Positions 34,400 to 45,800 of a stretch of DNA of 64,000 bases are shown one piece after another. Location of the stretch: positions 139,777-203,776 of the forward strand of contig KL647323.1 of the NCBI GenBank assembly GCA_000727475.1, read 5' to 3'. The translations under genes were made by a program, and so were the position numbers. The number at the start of each line of letters is the position of its first letter. Position 1 is the stretch's first letter. The stretch is from Sarcocystis neurona (taxonomy: Eukaryota; Apicomplexa; Conoidasida; Eucoccidiorida; Sarcocystidae). The notes under the pieces are model-generated. The model made no database searches. It saw nothing but the letters and a program-made list of their open reading frames with translations, and was not told the origin of the DNA.

Positions 34400-37285
34400 T
34401 CTGGAGTGTATGTCCACCCAGTAGAGTAACCTTGCTCGCATTCAGACTGACGCATGTGGATATCAATACCATACTCTTAAGTGTCTATAGAAACATATAT
34501 ATATATATACATATATACATATATATATATGTTGGGATGCGCCTCCCGGCATGCGTGTACACGTATATAAATACGTATACACACCTATATAGATACATAT
34601 ACACATTGAAAAGGTTAAGAATCAAGTGAAGCGTACCATGGGAACTAATGCGCAGGGGTACGAGTCAGGTAATAATAGATGTAATAAGTAGCCACTCACG
34701 AGAACAGTGAAGCATACGCATACTTTGGTTATGAGGTTGGAAAAACACAAAGTTGACTATTGTGTCAGAGATAAAAATGCTGAATTTCAAATCGTCGCAG
34801 TTTCAGAATCTGTGCAGACGGACTGACTTGAGACTACACGTATTACCCATTCGCACGAGTCCGCACGTACTTACATAAACGCACTATCGTATACCTAAGT
34901 ATAGTAATGCATATTACTGTATCAGGGTCCCCGTATATACGTAGATGTAATAGGTGTATACAGGCACACGCTTGGTCAACTGATCCCCTCTTACGTGCGC
35001 GAATATGGATCACTAATTCACCTAATTATCTCCCGGTTTATGTAATTGCTCGTATGTGGTCCCCATTGCGTGAGGATCACGGATGTGCCAACTCGTGAAT
35101 CCAGATACCTACCTATACACCCGTGGATCCACATCATATACGTGTTCACTTATATATATATATATATATATGCATATTTCTGCAGTTACACGTCCATTCA
35201 TGTATACGACCTTGTTATTTCTATACGTATCTGCACTATCGACATCAACACTTGTACACGCAGGATATTGGTGTGTTCGTAGGCGCGTGTGCTTCACTCT
35301 TGTGTGCGAGTGAAGCATCCCGCATTCTTCGCCTTGCTGATGTTTTCATGAGCTTGGGGCATATAGAGTAGACCTCTTTTGTTGCATTAGTAAAACGGAC
35401 GTGAAGAACGTGTGCAGACGCACGCTTCCCCTCTTGTACTTGGGTGTTTCGTCCATTGTTACACAACGCAGTTAGATATATTCACACACTAAATGCACAT
35501 CTCCATGCGACATTATGTGGCACTTCTCCAAGTAGGTGCTCATCCATGAATTCAGTGGTATAGCCGTGCTCTGGGGGAGCTTCACTCCAAAGTTATATGC
35601 AGGTATGTACATGGGCAACTCCTGTCCTACGTACCCCACCGAGTGTTCATACGACTATAGCTATGCATGTTTTTTAAAGCCTCCGTGAACCTCCTCCCTC
35701 CTTTCACTATGCTCAACGCACGTGTACATGCAAGCTCATGCACATGCATGTGCTCTAGCGTAAACGTCGAATAGCACCTGCGGGTCTTTCAAGCACTCTG
35801 CAGCATGTACACCTCCGTAAACACCATCGCGTGTCCGGCTGTCCCGCTCGTGTGAGCCCTTGGGTCTCTACAGGAGTGACGATCAGCACCGCCGTGTAAA
35901 ACCGTATGCGTGCGTGCACATATATATGCGCATGTATAACTACGTACGCGCTGTACTTTCGTGGACCAGTGTGACGCGTGGTTGGCTGGTTGAGCATATC
36001 ATATGTGAAAGGGTTGGTCAACCGTCGTGTGTGTATGCGTGAGCTCCTGCTCCACCTGCGGGGGCCCTGTGTTCCCCTATGCAATTCCCATCCTGACTCT
36101 TCTTGTGTGTCCAGATACTGCTGCTGCGCAGCTGCTTCTGCTGCTGTTATTAGCGAATTGTATACGTGATCTTGAAAGCTACTCGACGGAAGAATGCTGG
36201 TGCTGTGCTGCGTACGACGTTTGCCATGTGCTCGCCGCAGGTTGTCAGGTAGCTGCAACAGGAAACGTTGCTGCTGCTACACCTGTGCCCCTTTCGCTGC
36301 TGTCTGCGCTGGTTCTGCCCTTCAGGTAATCTTTTATCCGGTCCGCGTCTCTCCAAAGAAGCTATTTACAGGACAGTTACGCAGAGGTCCAGCTCTCCTT
36401 TATCTGGTGGCCCTGTGAACTCTCTTACTACTTGGATCGCGTCTGCAGCAGCCGTTGGTGGGAATGTCACCCGAGGCGACTACGCTCTTCCGGCTCTGCT
36501 GCGGAGGTTTTGTTGTTGTACATCGGTTCCTGCTGCTGCAGCGTATGGGAGTCCGCTGCTGTTGCTGCTGCTGGTAGTCGCCGCTGAACTAGCTGCTGAT
36601 TCTGTTCCTCTCTTTGGGTCGCCTACTGCATTTATTGACGGTTCCGCAGCGTTGCATCTGCCACTGGAATGTTGTAGCAACCGTCCTGAGTTGGCAGCAG
36701 CACAGCACCTTGCACCGGCATTTGCAGTTGCATTCCATTACTCTGTTGTTGGTTTCGTCCCGTCTTGGTCGTGCTGGCGGCCCGGCTGCTTGTTGCTGAG
36801 TAGGCGGCTCTGCATCTACTTACTGTGTTACCCGTGCAGAGGCACGGGTAAGTGTGTGTACGTTGTAGTACGTCCCACTTCCTGTGCTTCAATTCTTACC
36901 GTTCACTGCCACACCTTCAACTCTACGGAGAAGTCTCTCTCCCACTTTTCTCGTGTTCGAAACTGATTTATGCTTTTCCTCTTGCCAAAATACTCATCTT
37001 TTTCCCGCTTTTTCTCCTTCCCCTCGACCTCAGCTCCGGTGTGTCGCAAGCACATCGCGGATCGCAGAGCTGCTGCCGCGGCTGGTCGTCTTGCAGGTAG
37101 TTCCGTGGCAGACCCCCCCGCAGCCAGCGCGCGTATCAGTCTACCTCTTCTACTCCAAGCCTGTCTTTTTCTTCTTCATTTCCGGTTATGCATCGTGTGG
37201 GCGGCTGTCTTCTGGCCCTTCTGGGAAGGCCACAGGTACTGCAGCAGCAAAAAACTGCTGAAGGGGATCCGGCTTCCACCAAAAA
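34400..37285. other. No supported gene; triplet-rich around 36.1-36.8 kb
   Basis: TA microsatellites at 34500 and 35155, then CTG/GCT-rich sequence at 36110-36800 that leaves several frames open. A minus frame at about 36165-36030 begins behind CTTTCAAG and is Ala/Gln-rich, like other repeat-bearing coccidian exons, but has no partner exon I can identify. Confidence 0.4.
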
Positions 37286-37700
37286 CTACCTCCACCGTTG
37301 CCCAGTCTTCTCGGCGTGTGTGTGTGTGTGTGTCTTCACGGTGCTTTGCACGAGTGAGACGTGTAAATACACATCTAAACCCGTGCCTCCGCAAAGTTTA
37401 TCATCTGCAAACGTCAGTCTGCGGGTGTCTTCTAGTAGGCCCCTATGTCTGCTAAGAATACTGTAAACAGCGTCCGTTTTCCCACCTGACATGACTCATC
37501 TGCAGTAACCGCTCACCGCCCATCTCTTGGTACGCACAGACCCACAAACGGGCAGACGCACGGACGAGCGTCTGAAGAGTCTGGTAAAAGCGGGATTCTT
37601 GGTACTTCACAGGGATGTAGGTCGTGAAATGAGAGATGAGGGTCACACGGAAACGCACGCAGGCCATCGATTCTAGGCGTTTGACATCTTTGGAGTTGTT
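37286..37700 (-). CDS. Unrecognised minus-strand exon cluster
   Basis: A repeat-free frame of about 60 codons from the Met at 37667 down to about 37495 encodes MACVRFRVTLISHF, PVKYQESRFYQTLQTLV and LWVCAYQEMGGERLLQ, with C-rich third codon positions. About 30-40 bp further on, behind CTGTTTACAG, a second frame encodes LSRHRGLLEDTRRLTFADD and GTGLDVYLHVSLVQ. The two can be joined through a very short intron (25-37 bp), which is unusual enough to leave the join doubtful. The amphipathic, helical look suggests a real protein; no family recognised, and neither start nor stop is certain. Confidence 0.33.
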
Positions 37701-38472
37701 CCTTTGCCACGCTGATCTCGAAGATACATCCGCATTTTCTGTTCGAACCAAACCAACTTTAGCTTCTTCTTGTTCTCTCCTGTTCTTGCTACCGTGCGAC
37801 GAAGCAAACATCTCTGGAAAACTTTTTCCTCTTATACGACGCGGCCGGTCTATCCCCCCCGCAGCTGGGGCCTACTGCCGTCAAAAAGCTCATCCAGCAG
37901 GTGTCGCTGGTCCCACGTCTTCCTGCACTCCAGTTTTTCCTATTCTTTTCTTCTTCGTGTCGTTCCGCAATTTCACTGGTGGAGTGTGCTTCTGTCGACC
38001 TCTGTAGAGTGCGCTTCCTCGTCCGCACTTGAGTTCCAGAGAGAAGGAATATCTGTAAAGGGATGTTCGGCAGTTCGCGCGAACACCCACGGCTGCGGGT
38101 TCCGTGAGATATTTTTGCAGAATAAGTGTTGAGTACTGTCGCCGTTGCAGCGCGGCACTCGTTTCGACCCAGCGTTACCGCCGGTTCCGCGGAGGGACTG
38201 TAACTTTTGGACAGGTTCTCACAAAGAGCCACCCTGACACAGAGGTTATTGAGAGACGAGCACAGACAAGTACATGGAGCAAACTTAGCTCTGTAAAGGT
38301 ACTTCCTTTCGTGTTCGTCTGTAAACAAATGTGAAAAGAGTCGTGGCTCATAAATGTGAAAGCGTAAACATCCTAGGTACTTGTAAGAACACGCTTGTAC
38401 TCCTCATTCGTCCACACTGCTGCAGTCGGATCCGCGTGCAGCTTTATATCGACACAGTGGTGCACACGTATC

Positions 38473-38543
38473 TATTCGTATCCGCCAATGCACACTACAT
38501 AACCATACATGTATATTCGTATCCGACAATACACACTACATAA
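38473..38543. repeat. 41-bp direct repeat, two copies
   Basis: Two near-identical copies of TATTCGTATCCG(C/A)CAAT(G/A)CACACTACATAA starting at 38473 and 38514. Confidence 0.8.
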
Positions 38544-38650
38544 GTCTCTCCCGGTGCACGTGTGTCCAGGGCTGCTCTCGCCATATCTCTGTGAGTGGTT
38601 GTCTATGCGTACTACACACTCTATACAGACCGAGAGAAAAGGCTGTCGTG

Positions 38651-38929
38651 AGTGTATGTAGACATCTCAGCCTTAAGCTCCGGATTTTTTTTTGCTTCGG
38701 AGAACAAGTGTGTTGAGGGTGTGTAGACATCTCCGCCTGAAGCTCCGCAGTATCACTTACCACGTGGTAGTCACTCTTCACGGACGGTTTATAATCTATG
38801 TTTTTGACGCCCGCATTATTTGCAGGTTTTGGTAACTACCGATCTGTATACGTGCTACAACTTGAGAGATTGAGAGAGATAAAAACTGTGTAGAGTGTGT
38901 GTAGACATCTCGGCCCGAAGCTCCGGATT
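38651..38929 (+). promoter_or_regulatory. Three copies of a TGTAGACATCTC-containing ~35-bp motif
   Basis: Copies at 38651-38685, 38716-38749 and 38892-38929 share GTAGACATCTC, a variable CCGCCTGAAG-like centre and GAAGCTCCG or AAGCTCCG. All are in the same orientation, 110-400 bp upstream of the ATG at 39043. Same-orientation copies just ahead of a gene suggest either cis-regulatory elements of the elongase or a small dispersed repeat. Confidence 0.5.
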
Positions 38930-39042
38930 GCTGGCAGGGCTCTGGGTAAGTTTGGCTCCGGAAGGCAAATCTTTTAAGGCCCTCTCTGTATCGTTTTCCT
39001 CGTGTTCTCCCTCTTCTTCGTTCTCTTTGCATCATCTTCAAG

Positions 39043-39264
39043 ATGTCGCTTCCACCCGCTGCGGCGCCTGCTGCAGCCACTAAGGCTGATAGCTCACCGA
39101 CGGCACATGGTGCTGCAACAGACAAACTAGCAGGTTGTTCTGTTTCCACAGGTTCTTTTTCGTCCTCCTGCTCCTCTGCCGCGTCCTTCACTCCCTCTCG
39201 TGTTCCGCCCTCCCCTGGCGACCAGCCTTCTCGGACTGTTTCGTCTCTTTCTGAAAAGCAATAG
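39043..39264 (+). other. ATG-initiated leader frame ending at TAG just before the elongase
   Basis: From ATG 39043 (context AAGATGT) a 73-codon Ser/Ala/Pro/Thr-rich frame runs to TAG at 39262-39264. It is in the same reading frame as the elongase that follows, whose open frame begins directly after this TAG. Possibilities are an upstream ORF, the true N-terminus separated by an unrecognised intron, a sequence error, or readthrough. The elongase frame has no ATG of its own before residue 96, so its real start is unresolved. Confidence 0.45.
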
Positions 39265-39276
39265 AGCAGCATCTCT

Positions 39277-42200
39277 GTGCTCCACCTCTCCCTCTCCGCT
39301 TTTCGCGTGCCCCCTGCCCTTGCCGTCCTGTGCGCCGCGTTCCTGAGTTCATGTCTCGGTTTATTCTTTTACCCGTCGTTCGTGCGCTGCCTCTCCGCCA
39401 CAACGCTCGCCACCTCTCCCGTGGTGGAGCGGTTCAGCGAACTGTTTCACTACTATTGCGTGCGTCCAACTGCAGGGGCGGATGCGGCGCGGGCGCTGGC
39501 GGCTCCGATTCTTGTGCTGTCGGCTCTGTATCTCCCGGCGATTTTTTTGTTGCAGCGCTGGATGCGCGACCGCACCGCCTTCCATTTGAAAACTGCCTGC
39601 GTGGTGTGGAATTTGCTGCTGAGTTGTTTGAGTTTCGTCGGTTTCCTTGTGATGCTGTTCTCGCAGCCGTCTCTGTTGGTGCGCCCGGTGCTTCCCGAAC
39701 CAGAGTTCACACCTGCCGTACGCGCTGTGATCTGCATTTTCACTCTGTCTAAGGCCGTCGAGTACGGCGACACCGTTCTGCTCGCTCTCAGGAAGAAACC
39801 GCTGATATTTCTACACCTCTACCACCACATCACAGTAACGCTTTACTGCTGGCACGCGCAGCTCGTGCGCATCTCTGTGGGCCACTACTTTGCCGTTATA
39901 AACCTCGGCATTCACGCCTGGATGTATTTGTATTACACTCTGGCCGCACTCTTCCCGCGCCACCCGCTGCTCCGCAGCTGGCGACCTCTTATTACTGTTT
40001 CGCAGATTCTTCAGATGTGTGTTGGCCTTTCTCTAGCAGCCTACGCCCTCACGCAGGGCCTGCCGGTGGAGGAGCACTTCAACGCGGCTGTCGCCGTTGT
40101 CATGTACGTTTCCTACGCCTGCCTCTTCGTGCACTTTTTCTTTAACGCCTACGTCCGTCGCCGCAGCCACCACCCTGCCCCGAAGCGTAGTCCTTCCTCG
40201 TTCTTCTCCACTTCGCTGCAGCTCCTCATTCTCATTCATCTCCTCGCTGCCGCCGGCCTCTACCTGCTCCTCACTCACAAGCGGAGAAATACCTTGCTGC
40301 TCGAGATTCTCAGTGTGTCTGCTGCGACCGCTGCCGTGTTGCCGCTAGTCGTCAGATCCCAGTACAGCAAAACCAGCTGCAGCAGCATTAAGACGGGCGC
40401 GGGGGGCTCTCAAAAGTGCTGCCTCACTGCCACCACTCCCAGCTACACCACCAGTGGCTGCAGCCGCGGCAGCAGCACCTACAGCAGCAGCAGCTTTCAA
40501 GCCTACAGCAGCCGGCAGGGTGACACGCAGAACAACAGCTTCTGCCGTAGCAGACGCACGGGCAGCATAACCAGCACCGCAAAAGAGGAGGATATCGGAG
40601 TCACTTATCAAGTTGGCAGCAGCGTCAGTAACTTGAAGACGCAGAGCTGCAGCAGCAGCTCCAACTGGCCCCGGCTCGTCGGCGATGCTGCCGCTGGTTA
40701 TGCGGCGACTCTCGCACCGTCGCGAAACGCAGGACGGACGCCTGCTGCCCCGCAGGAGACACCGCTCGGGTCTGAGCAGCTGCAGCAGCGCTTTACAAAA
40801 GTGGAGACCCTACAGAGCTGTGATTCTCCTACGCTGAAAATGAAGGCTGCTGGCTGCGTGCAGCTCGAGGCAGCTGCTTCCCCGGCTTTCTGTTCTGGTG
40901 CAGTTTCTGCGACTGATAACAAAGAGAGGGCGGTAGCTGGTGCTGCTTCGGCGTACGGGTGCGCTGGTGAGGCGAAGCCTGAGCAGGAACCGCAGCAGCA
41001 TCTTCGAGAAGCAAGCTCGCAGATTGCTGCTGCGTCCTACTCTCCTCCGCTGGGGGTGGAGCCTCAGCAGAGCAGCAGCAGCGACAGCACCGGCCGCAGC
41101 ACCAAAAACACCGAGAGCTGCTCGCTCCCCACTGCAGGAGGAGGAGCAGGAACAGTAGCAGCACAGCAAGAAAGGTTGCTGAGTCAATCAAAAACAGCTG
41201 CAGCAGACCAGCTGGGTGATTGTTCGAGCCCAGACAAAGAAGGACGCAAGGCGATTACATTTTTTGAGGCTGTAAAAAACATTGTGTCTCGCGTTATTCT
41301 CAACAGCACGGTGCTCAGCAGCAACAGCAGCAGCCATCGTCTTCCCAAGATTAGCACTAGCTGCGAGGCGAGCCGCGCAGCGTTGTCTGCTGCTGCAGTC
41401 GCCGGGAGACAAGCCCAGAGCGGCAGGTTTGTTGCGGTGGCACAGGCAACGCTGCAGGGCGGCGGCCAGACACTCCTCACCATTTCAAATTTCCTGCTGG
41501 CGTGCGCGTTGAAACGGTTTCTGGTGGACTTGCCGGAAGCAGCAGCAGCAGCAGGAAGGACAGCAGCACACGTGAGCCGCAGCAGCGAGGATGCTGCAGC
41601 AGAGGCGGCGGCTCCACCCGTGGAGGACAGGAAACGCGACGTTGACGGGAGTGCTGAGGAAGCAGCTGCAGCAGCCTGGGGAGACGACAAGAAGAAACAG
41701 CAGCAGCAGGCAGCAACAGAACAGCAACAGACGCTCGGAGCAGCGCAGCATTCGCGGCGAAGCGATTTCGAGACGGAGAATCCGACATCCAACGTGTGGG
41801 AGGGGTGCTGCCGCAGCAGTGTCCTGCTGCTGGGGACGCAGCTGGCGCAGCAGCAACGGGTGGCAACCCCAGGAGAGAGACAAGTGGGGGAAGGAAAGCA
41901 GCAGCACCAGCAGGAGTCGCATGCAGAAATGTTCTGCGAGGAAAACAGCAGCACCGTCTGTTCTTCTCCGGAAAATCTCTCCGGGGGCCTCTGTTCAGCA
42001 GCAACAGCAGCAAGTGGAGGCACTCCGGCAGCAGCAACAGAAAGCCAGTCGTCAATGGGTCTTGCAGAAGGAGGAGGAGAAGGAGCTACGGCAGCAACAG
42101 CATGTGAAACATCAACCGCAGCAGGAGCAGCAGCGAAGACTTGTTTTCCTTTCAATGCACCTCCCTTTAATAGAGCAACCGTCGCGGCTGCAGGGAAAAG

Positions 42201-42855
42201 AGAAGCAAAAGGAGACGCCACGAGGCAGTTGCATGAAGACACAGAGAACAAAAGTTCGGGAAACGTGGAAGCGCTGCTGCGGAGCGACGTTGCTGGCGCA
42301 GCGCAGCCCTGTCTTTCCCTGTTGCCAAGAGCAGCAGCAGCAGCCGCAGCACGGGAAGATGCAGCGGGGACTGGTGCAGGGGGTACAGGAAGACACGGCG
42401 CTTCTAGCGTCGCGCAGCAGCAGTGGCAGCAAATGGAAGACCTGCAGCGGCAGCAACAGGAGGGCAGAACGGGGGAGAAGCAGCAGCAGATGCAAGAGAT
42501 GCCTGGGGCACGGCGGGACAGCGCGAGGAGCGCCGTGACACCGGTGCAGAGCAGTAGCGAAGGACTGCAGGTTTTCCGCTGGCGAAGTCAGGAGGAAGTA
42601 AAAAGGACGAGAGCTTCTGCTTCAGCGAGAGAGTTGCTGTTGGCAGCAACATGCGCGGGCCTTCCCGCTTTCTACGGATGGATGATACATGAGAACGCGC
42701 TGTTGGGACTTTGCGTCCATGGGGCGCTGCGCTGGCTGCTCGAGCTCTATACGTCTTGCACTCTGTACCGCAGCAGTAGACGCTTGCCTGTTGCAGCAGC
42801 GCGGAGGGGAAGCGCCTCAGGAGGAGAAAGGATCGTTAGGCAGGAGTGTTCGTGA
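39277..42855 (+). CDS. ELO-family very-long-chain fatty acid elongase with low-complexity C-terminal extension
   Basis: Condensing enzyme (3-ketoacyl-CoA synthase step) of microsomal fatty acid elongation, expected in the ER membrane. Numbering from the GTG at 39277, the family motifs are all present: KxxExxDT at 159-166, the catalytic histidine box HLYHH at 180-184, HxxMYxYY at 213-220 and TxxQxxQ at 240-246, within at least seven hydrophobic segments between about 72 and 300. An extra N-terminal hydrophobic segment (about 13-33) precedes the canonical first helix. Two more hydrophobic segments lie at about 310-360. Then come about 750 residues rich in Ser, Ala and Gln runs, ending in a clearly hydrophobic segment (about 1120-1160, containing AFYGWMIHENALLGL) and a basic tail. 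Usual ELO proteins are about 270-350 residues. No intron is required, but the tail may contain one. GTG is not a credible start; see the leader frame upstream. Confidence 0.88.
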   Translation: MLHLSLSAFRVPPALAVLCAAFLSSCLGLFFYPSFVRCLSATTLATSPVVERFSELFHYYCVRPTAGADAARALAAPILVLSALYLPAIFLLQRWMRDRTAFHLKTACVVWNLLLSCLSFVGFLVMLFSQPSLLVRPVLPEPEFTPAVRAVICIFTLSKAVEYGDTVLLALRKKPLIFLHLYHHITVTLYCWHAQLVRISVGHYFAVINLGIHAWMYLYYTLAALFPRHPLLRSWRPLITVSQILQMCVGLSLAAYALTQGLPVEEHFNAAVAVVMYVSYACLFVHFFFNAYVRRRSHHPAPKRSPSSFFSTSLQLLILIHLLAAAGLYLLLTHKRRNTLLLEILSVSAATAAVLPLVVRSQYSKTSCSSIKTGAGGSQKCCLTATTPSYTTSGCSRGSSTYSSSSFQAYSSRQGDTQNNSFCRSRRTGSITSTAKEEDIGVTYQVGSSVSNLKTQSCSSSSNWPRLVGDAAAGYAATLAPSRNAGRTPAAPQETPLGSEQLQQRFTKVETLQSCDSPTLKMKAAGCVQLEAAASPAFCSGAVSATDNKERAVAGAASAYGCAGEAKPEQEPQQHLREASSQIAAASYSPPLGVEPQQSSSSDSTGRSTKNTESCSLPTAGGGAGTVAAQQERLLSQSKTAAADQLGDCSSPDKEGRKAITFFEAVKNIVSRVILNSTVLSSNSSSHRLPKISTSCEASRAALSAAAVAGRQAQSGRFVAVAQATLQGGGQTLLTISNFLLACALKRFLVDLPEAAAAAGRTAAHVSRSSEDAAAEAAAPPVEDRKRDVDGSAEEAAAAAWGDDKKKQQQQAATEQQQTLGAAQHSRRSDFETENPTSNVWEGCCRSSVLLLGTQLAQQQRVATPGERQVGEGKQQHQQESHAEMFCEENSSTVCSSPENLSGGLCSAATAASGGTPAAATESQSSMGLAEGGGEGATAATACETSTAAGAAAKTCFPFNAPPFNRATVAAAGKREAKGDATRQLHEDTENKSSGNVEALLRSDVAGAAQPCLSLLPRAAAAAAAREDAAGTGAGGTGRHGASSVAQQQWQQMEDLQRQQQEGRTGEKQQQMQEMPGARRDSARSAVTPVQSSSEGLQVFRWRSQEEVKRTRASASARELLLAATCAGLPAFYGWMIHENALLGLCVHGALRWLLELYTSCTLYRSSRRLPVAAARRGSASGGERIVRQECS

Positions 42856-45800
42856 GGGCGGATAAAACTGCGAGGAAAAAAAGTAGGGGAGCTTATAGAA
42901 GTCGATCCAACACGCTGAGGAGATGACGCTACTCGTGTGGGCTGCAGCAGGAGCGCCAGCGGAGAGACGCAGTCACAAGAGAAGAGAAAGGAGATCGCAG
43001 ACAGGGGCCAGCCGCAGCAGCAGCAGTTGTGCAGAAGAACCAGCGAGCGACGACACATTACGCGAAATCAGCAGAGCGGGTGGCAGCAGCAGGTGAGAGA
43101 CTGCGGAGATGATGCAGCAAGACGGAAGGAGAGAGCCCCGAGGAGAAGACGCAAAAGAGACGCCGGAGAAAGAGCCCGCAGCGTGACGGCAAAAGTAATG
43201 ACTTTGTGGAAGAGAAAGAGGAAGCGCAGCAGGAACGGGAAGTCACGGCGACACAACAAGCAGTCGCGGAAGGGATGACTGACAACAGGAAGGGCAAAAG
43301 AACTGCCGCTTCAAGAAGGACACGTCAACACTAAGAAAGAGAGGCAAAACGGAAGAAAAGCCACGCAGAGATCAGGCTTAAAGGAGCGTCGAGGTCTCAG
43401 CTGCAGCAGGAAACGCGACAATTGAAACAAGGACAACGGGAGCAGCTGCAGCGACGAGGAAGAAGTGGCAGGGAGTAGAATAAACCGGCAGTTTATGTAG
43501 AAGAGAAGAACCCGTCGTCCAGCAGACGCAAGGCAGATACAAGAGGAACAGGGCACACACAGACGACAGGGTAGACAGTTTACTTTGCCTGGGTAGGAGA
43601 ATTTTATCAATTTGCTTATCCTGGGTGACGTGCACAGACGTCGCTGTATACGGTGACCGCGCCGTGTGGTAGTCGAGCGGTGTTATATGGGATGGACAGC
43701 AATAGCACCAACGAGAGAGAAAAAAAGAGAGAACGCGGGGGAAGACACGGGCAACAGGAGTAAGAAGAAGATGCTGCTGCAGCAGAAGAGGAAGCGAGAA
43801 CTCAGAAGCAGATCGGACAGCCGACAGATGGACAGGTGCTGCACAGCAAGAGAGAGAGGGAGAGACACAGACACGTCGTCGAAGATGAGCACCTGCAGGG
43901 AGAGGACGTGTGATCGTCAGGCGAAGGAAAAACTTTGCAGGAGGAGAAAGCAAATGGCGAGCAGCAGGAGCAGCAACGTGCGGCGAAAAGCGAGCGGTGT
44001 TTCTCTTGCAGCAAGAGAAGGAGAACAGACCGAGAGCGACGGGCAAAGTGTATCGAGCTTCGTTTCTCTAGCAGCAAAGAATTGAAAATGGGGAAGAAGA
44101 AAAAGGCTACAGAGAGAGACACGTAGTGGAGGAAGAAACAAGAAAAAACACACACATTTGTATGTCTCTCTGCGCGACAATGAATGGGAAGAAAAGAGGG
44201 CAGCGAGAAGAAGAACTGCAGCAAACCTACACAGGCCCGTGTCTTGTCGGTACGGTATATATGCACTGCAAGTGAGTTGCAAGAAGTTTGTTAGAAGCTA
44301 CACGTGTCTCTCTCTGTCATACGGGAGGAGAGAGCGGGGCGTGCAGCGGAGAGACAACGTCGTTGAAGCGTAGGGATGTTGTCTTCTCATCTTTTTTCCT
44401 CAAGAAACTAAGTCGTAATTCTAGCAAATTATCTTGGTGCGCTCTGGGGCGTATGTGTCTATGTAGACACATCCCAGTATCATCTATCTTCTGCTGGGCA
44501 AGAAAAGGAGACCCACCTACGAGAGAGAGCGTTAAAAAATGACGAACGAATACACTTGCACCTGCATTTTTTCGTGGGGAAGAAGGTTGTGTCCAGCAGC
44601 AAGACGGGAAAAACAGCGGGGACGAGGAAGAGGCAGAGAAGACGTCACAAACACGGGGAAGAACAGAAAGAACTGCAGTGTATCTGCTCGGCCAACCACA
44701 CCTCCCCACACACATACACACACACGTAATACCCGTCTTGTGTATTAGTCTCCCTGGGTATGTGTGTCGGTGTGTACACTTCGCTTAATGTGTAGAAAGA
44801 CACCCGCGCCCTCACGCTGATTTCTCGCACTGTCAGAAAAGGTTCGTCGTTTCCCGGCGGGCGCGGAAGAGAAGAGACGTAGAGAGACAAGGGAGGAAAG
44901 AAGGGGGATGCGCCTCTGCAGGTCCGCTTCTAGTGTGTGCGTGGGCGTGGCTAGACGACGGAACTGCTGGGAAGTTGGGCAGAGAGAAGAGCCAAGAGTT
45001 TTATCGCATTTATTTACGACTGCCTTTGGAGTAAGACGGACAGCGAAGCACGCGTGGTATGGGTGTGGCAGTGGAAGTTGCAGACAGAAAATATGGAAAG
45101 AGAGCGACAGACGACAAGAGGGAACGACCAAGAGCAAAAGTGGAAAACGTATTTACAGGAAAAACGCAAAAAGGTTACAAACACGTCAGCATTCTGTGGA
45201 GAGTTAGCTGTGTACGTACTGCCTTATGGGCGCCTGTGTATGTACACACACGTACATGTGTGTGGAGAGAGAGACATATAGACGTCCACACGGATAATCA
45301 GTTTTTGTGCCGGTGAATAAGAAAGATCACAGAAAATGAAAGCGACTTGCCTCAGAAGTGTTAAGCGAAGAAGACAGCAACAAGAGAGGGGATCAAGTTT
45401 TCAAAGAACAGAAAGAAGAGGGGCGAAAGAGAGGGAGAGAAATACAAAGAAATGGTGAAGAAAAGAAAGCCGGGTCCATCTGGACTGGGTCACTAATCTA
45501 GACGAATCTTTCTACGAGGAGACACCAAGAGACAGATGGAAAATTGCTATAGTCCTTGAAAAATATACATGTGTGTAACGGGACGTACAGAGGTCTACAT
45601 GTAGAGGAGTGTGTAGACATATACTTATTTATATATAGAGAGAGCGATACGGTGTGTAAGCACGTACAGGTGAGTAAAACTGTGTACAGAATGTATGCGG
45701 GATGAGTTGTACTACGCGGGAAGGACGAAATAGCTCGCAGGAAGCGTGTCTTAGTTTGTTGGGAAGAGTAAGAGAGGAGCAGCCGCGGGAAATTCAGGGG

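Noticed and set aside
37096..37230. Possible CDP-alcohol phosphatidyltransferase exon (plus, VYLFYSKPVFFFF)
   Set aside because: A loose resemblance only. The diagnostic D-G-x2-A-R-x8-G-x3-D-x3-D motif was not found in the neighbouring plus-strand sequence I read, and the reading is not supported by phase-matched partners.
41184..42251. 355-codon minus-strand ORF opposite the elongase tail
   Set aside because: Shadow of CAG/GCA triplets in the plus-strand coding region; Cys/Leu/Ala runs only.
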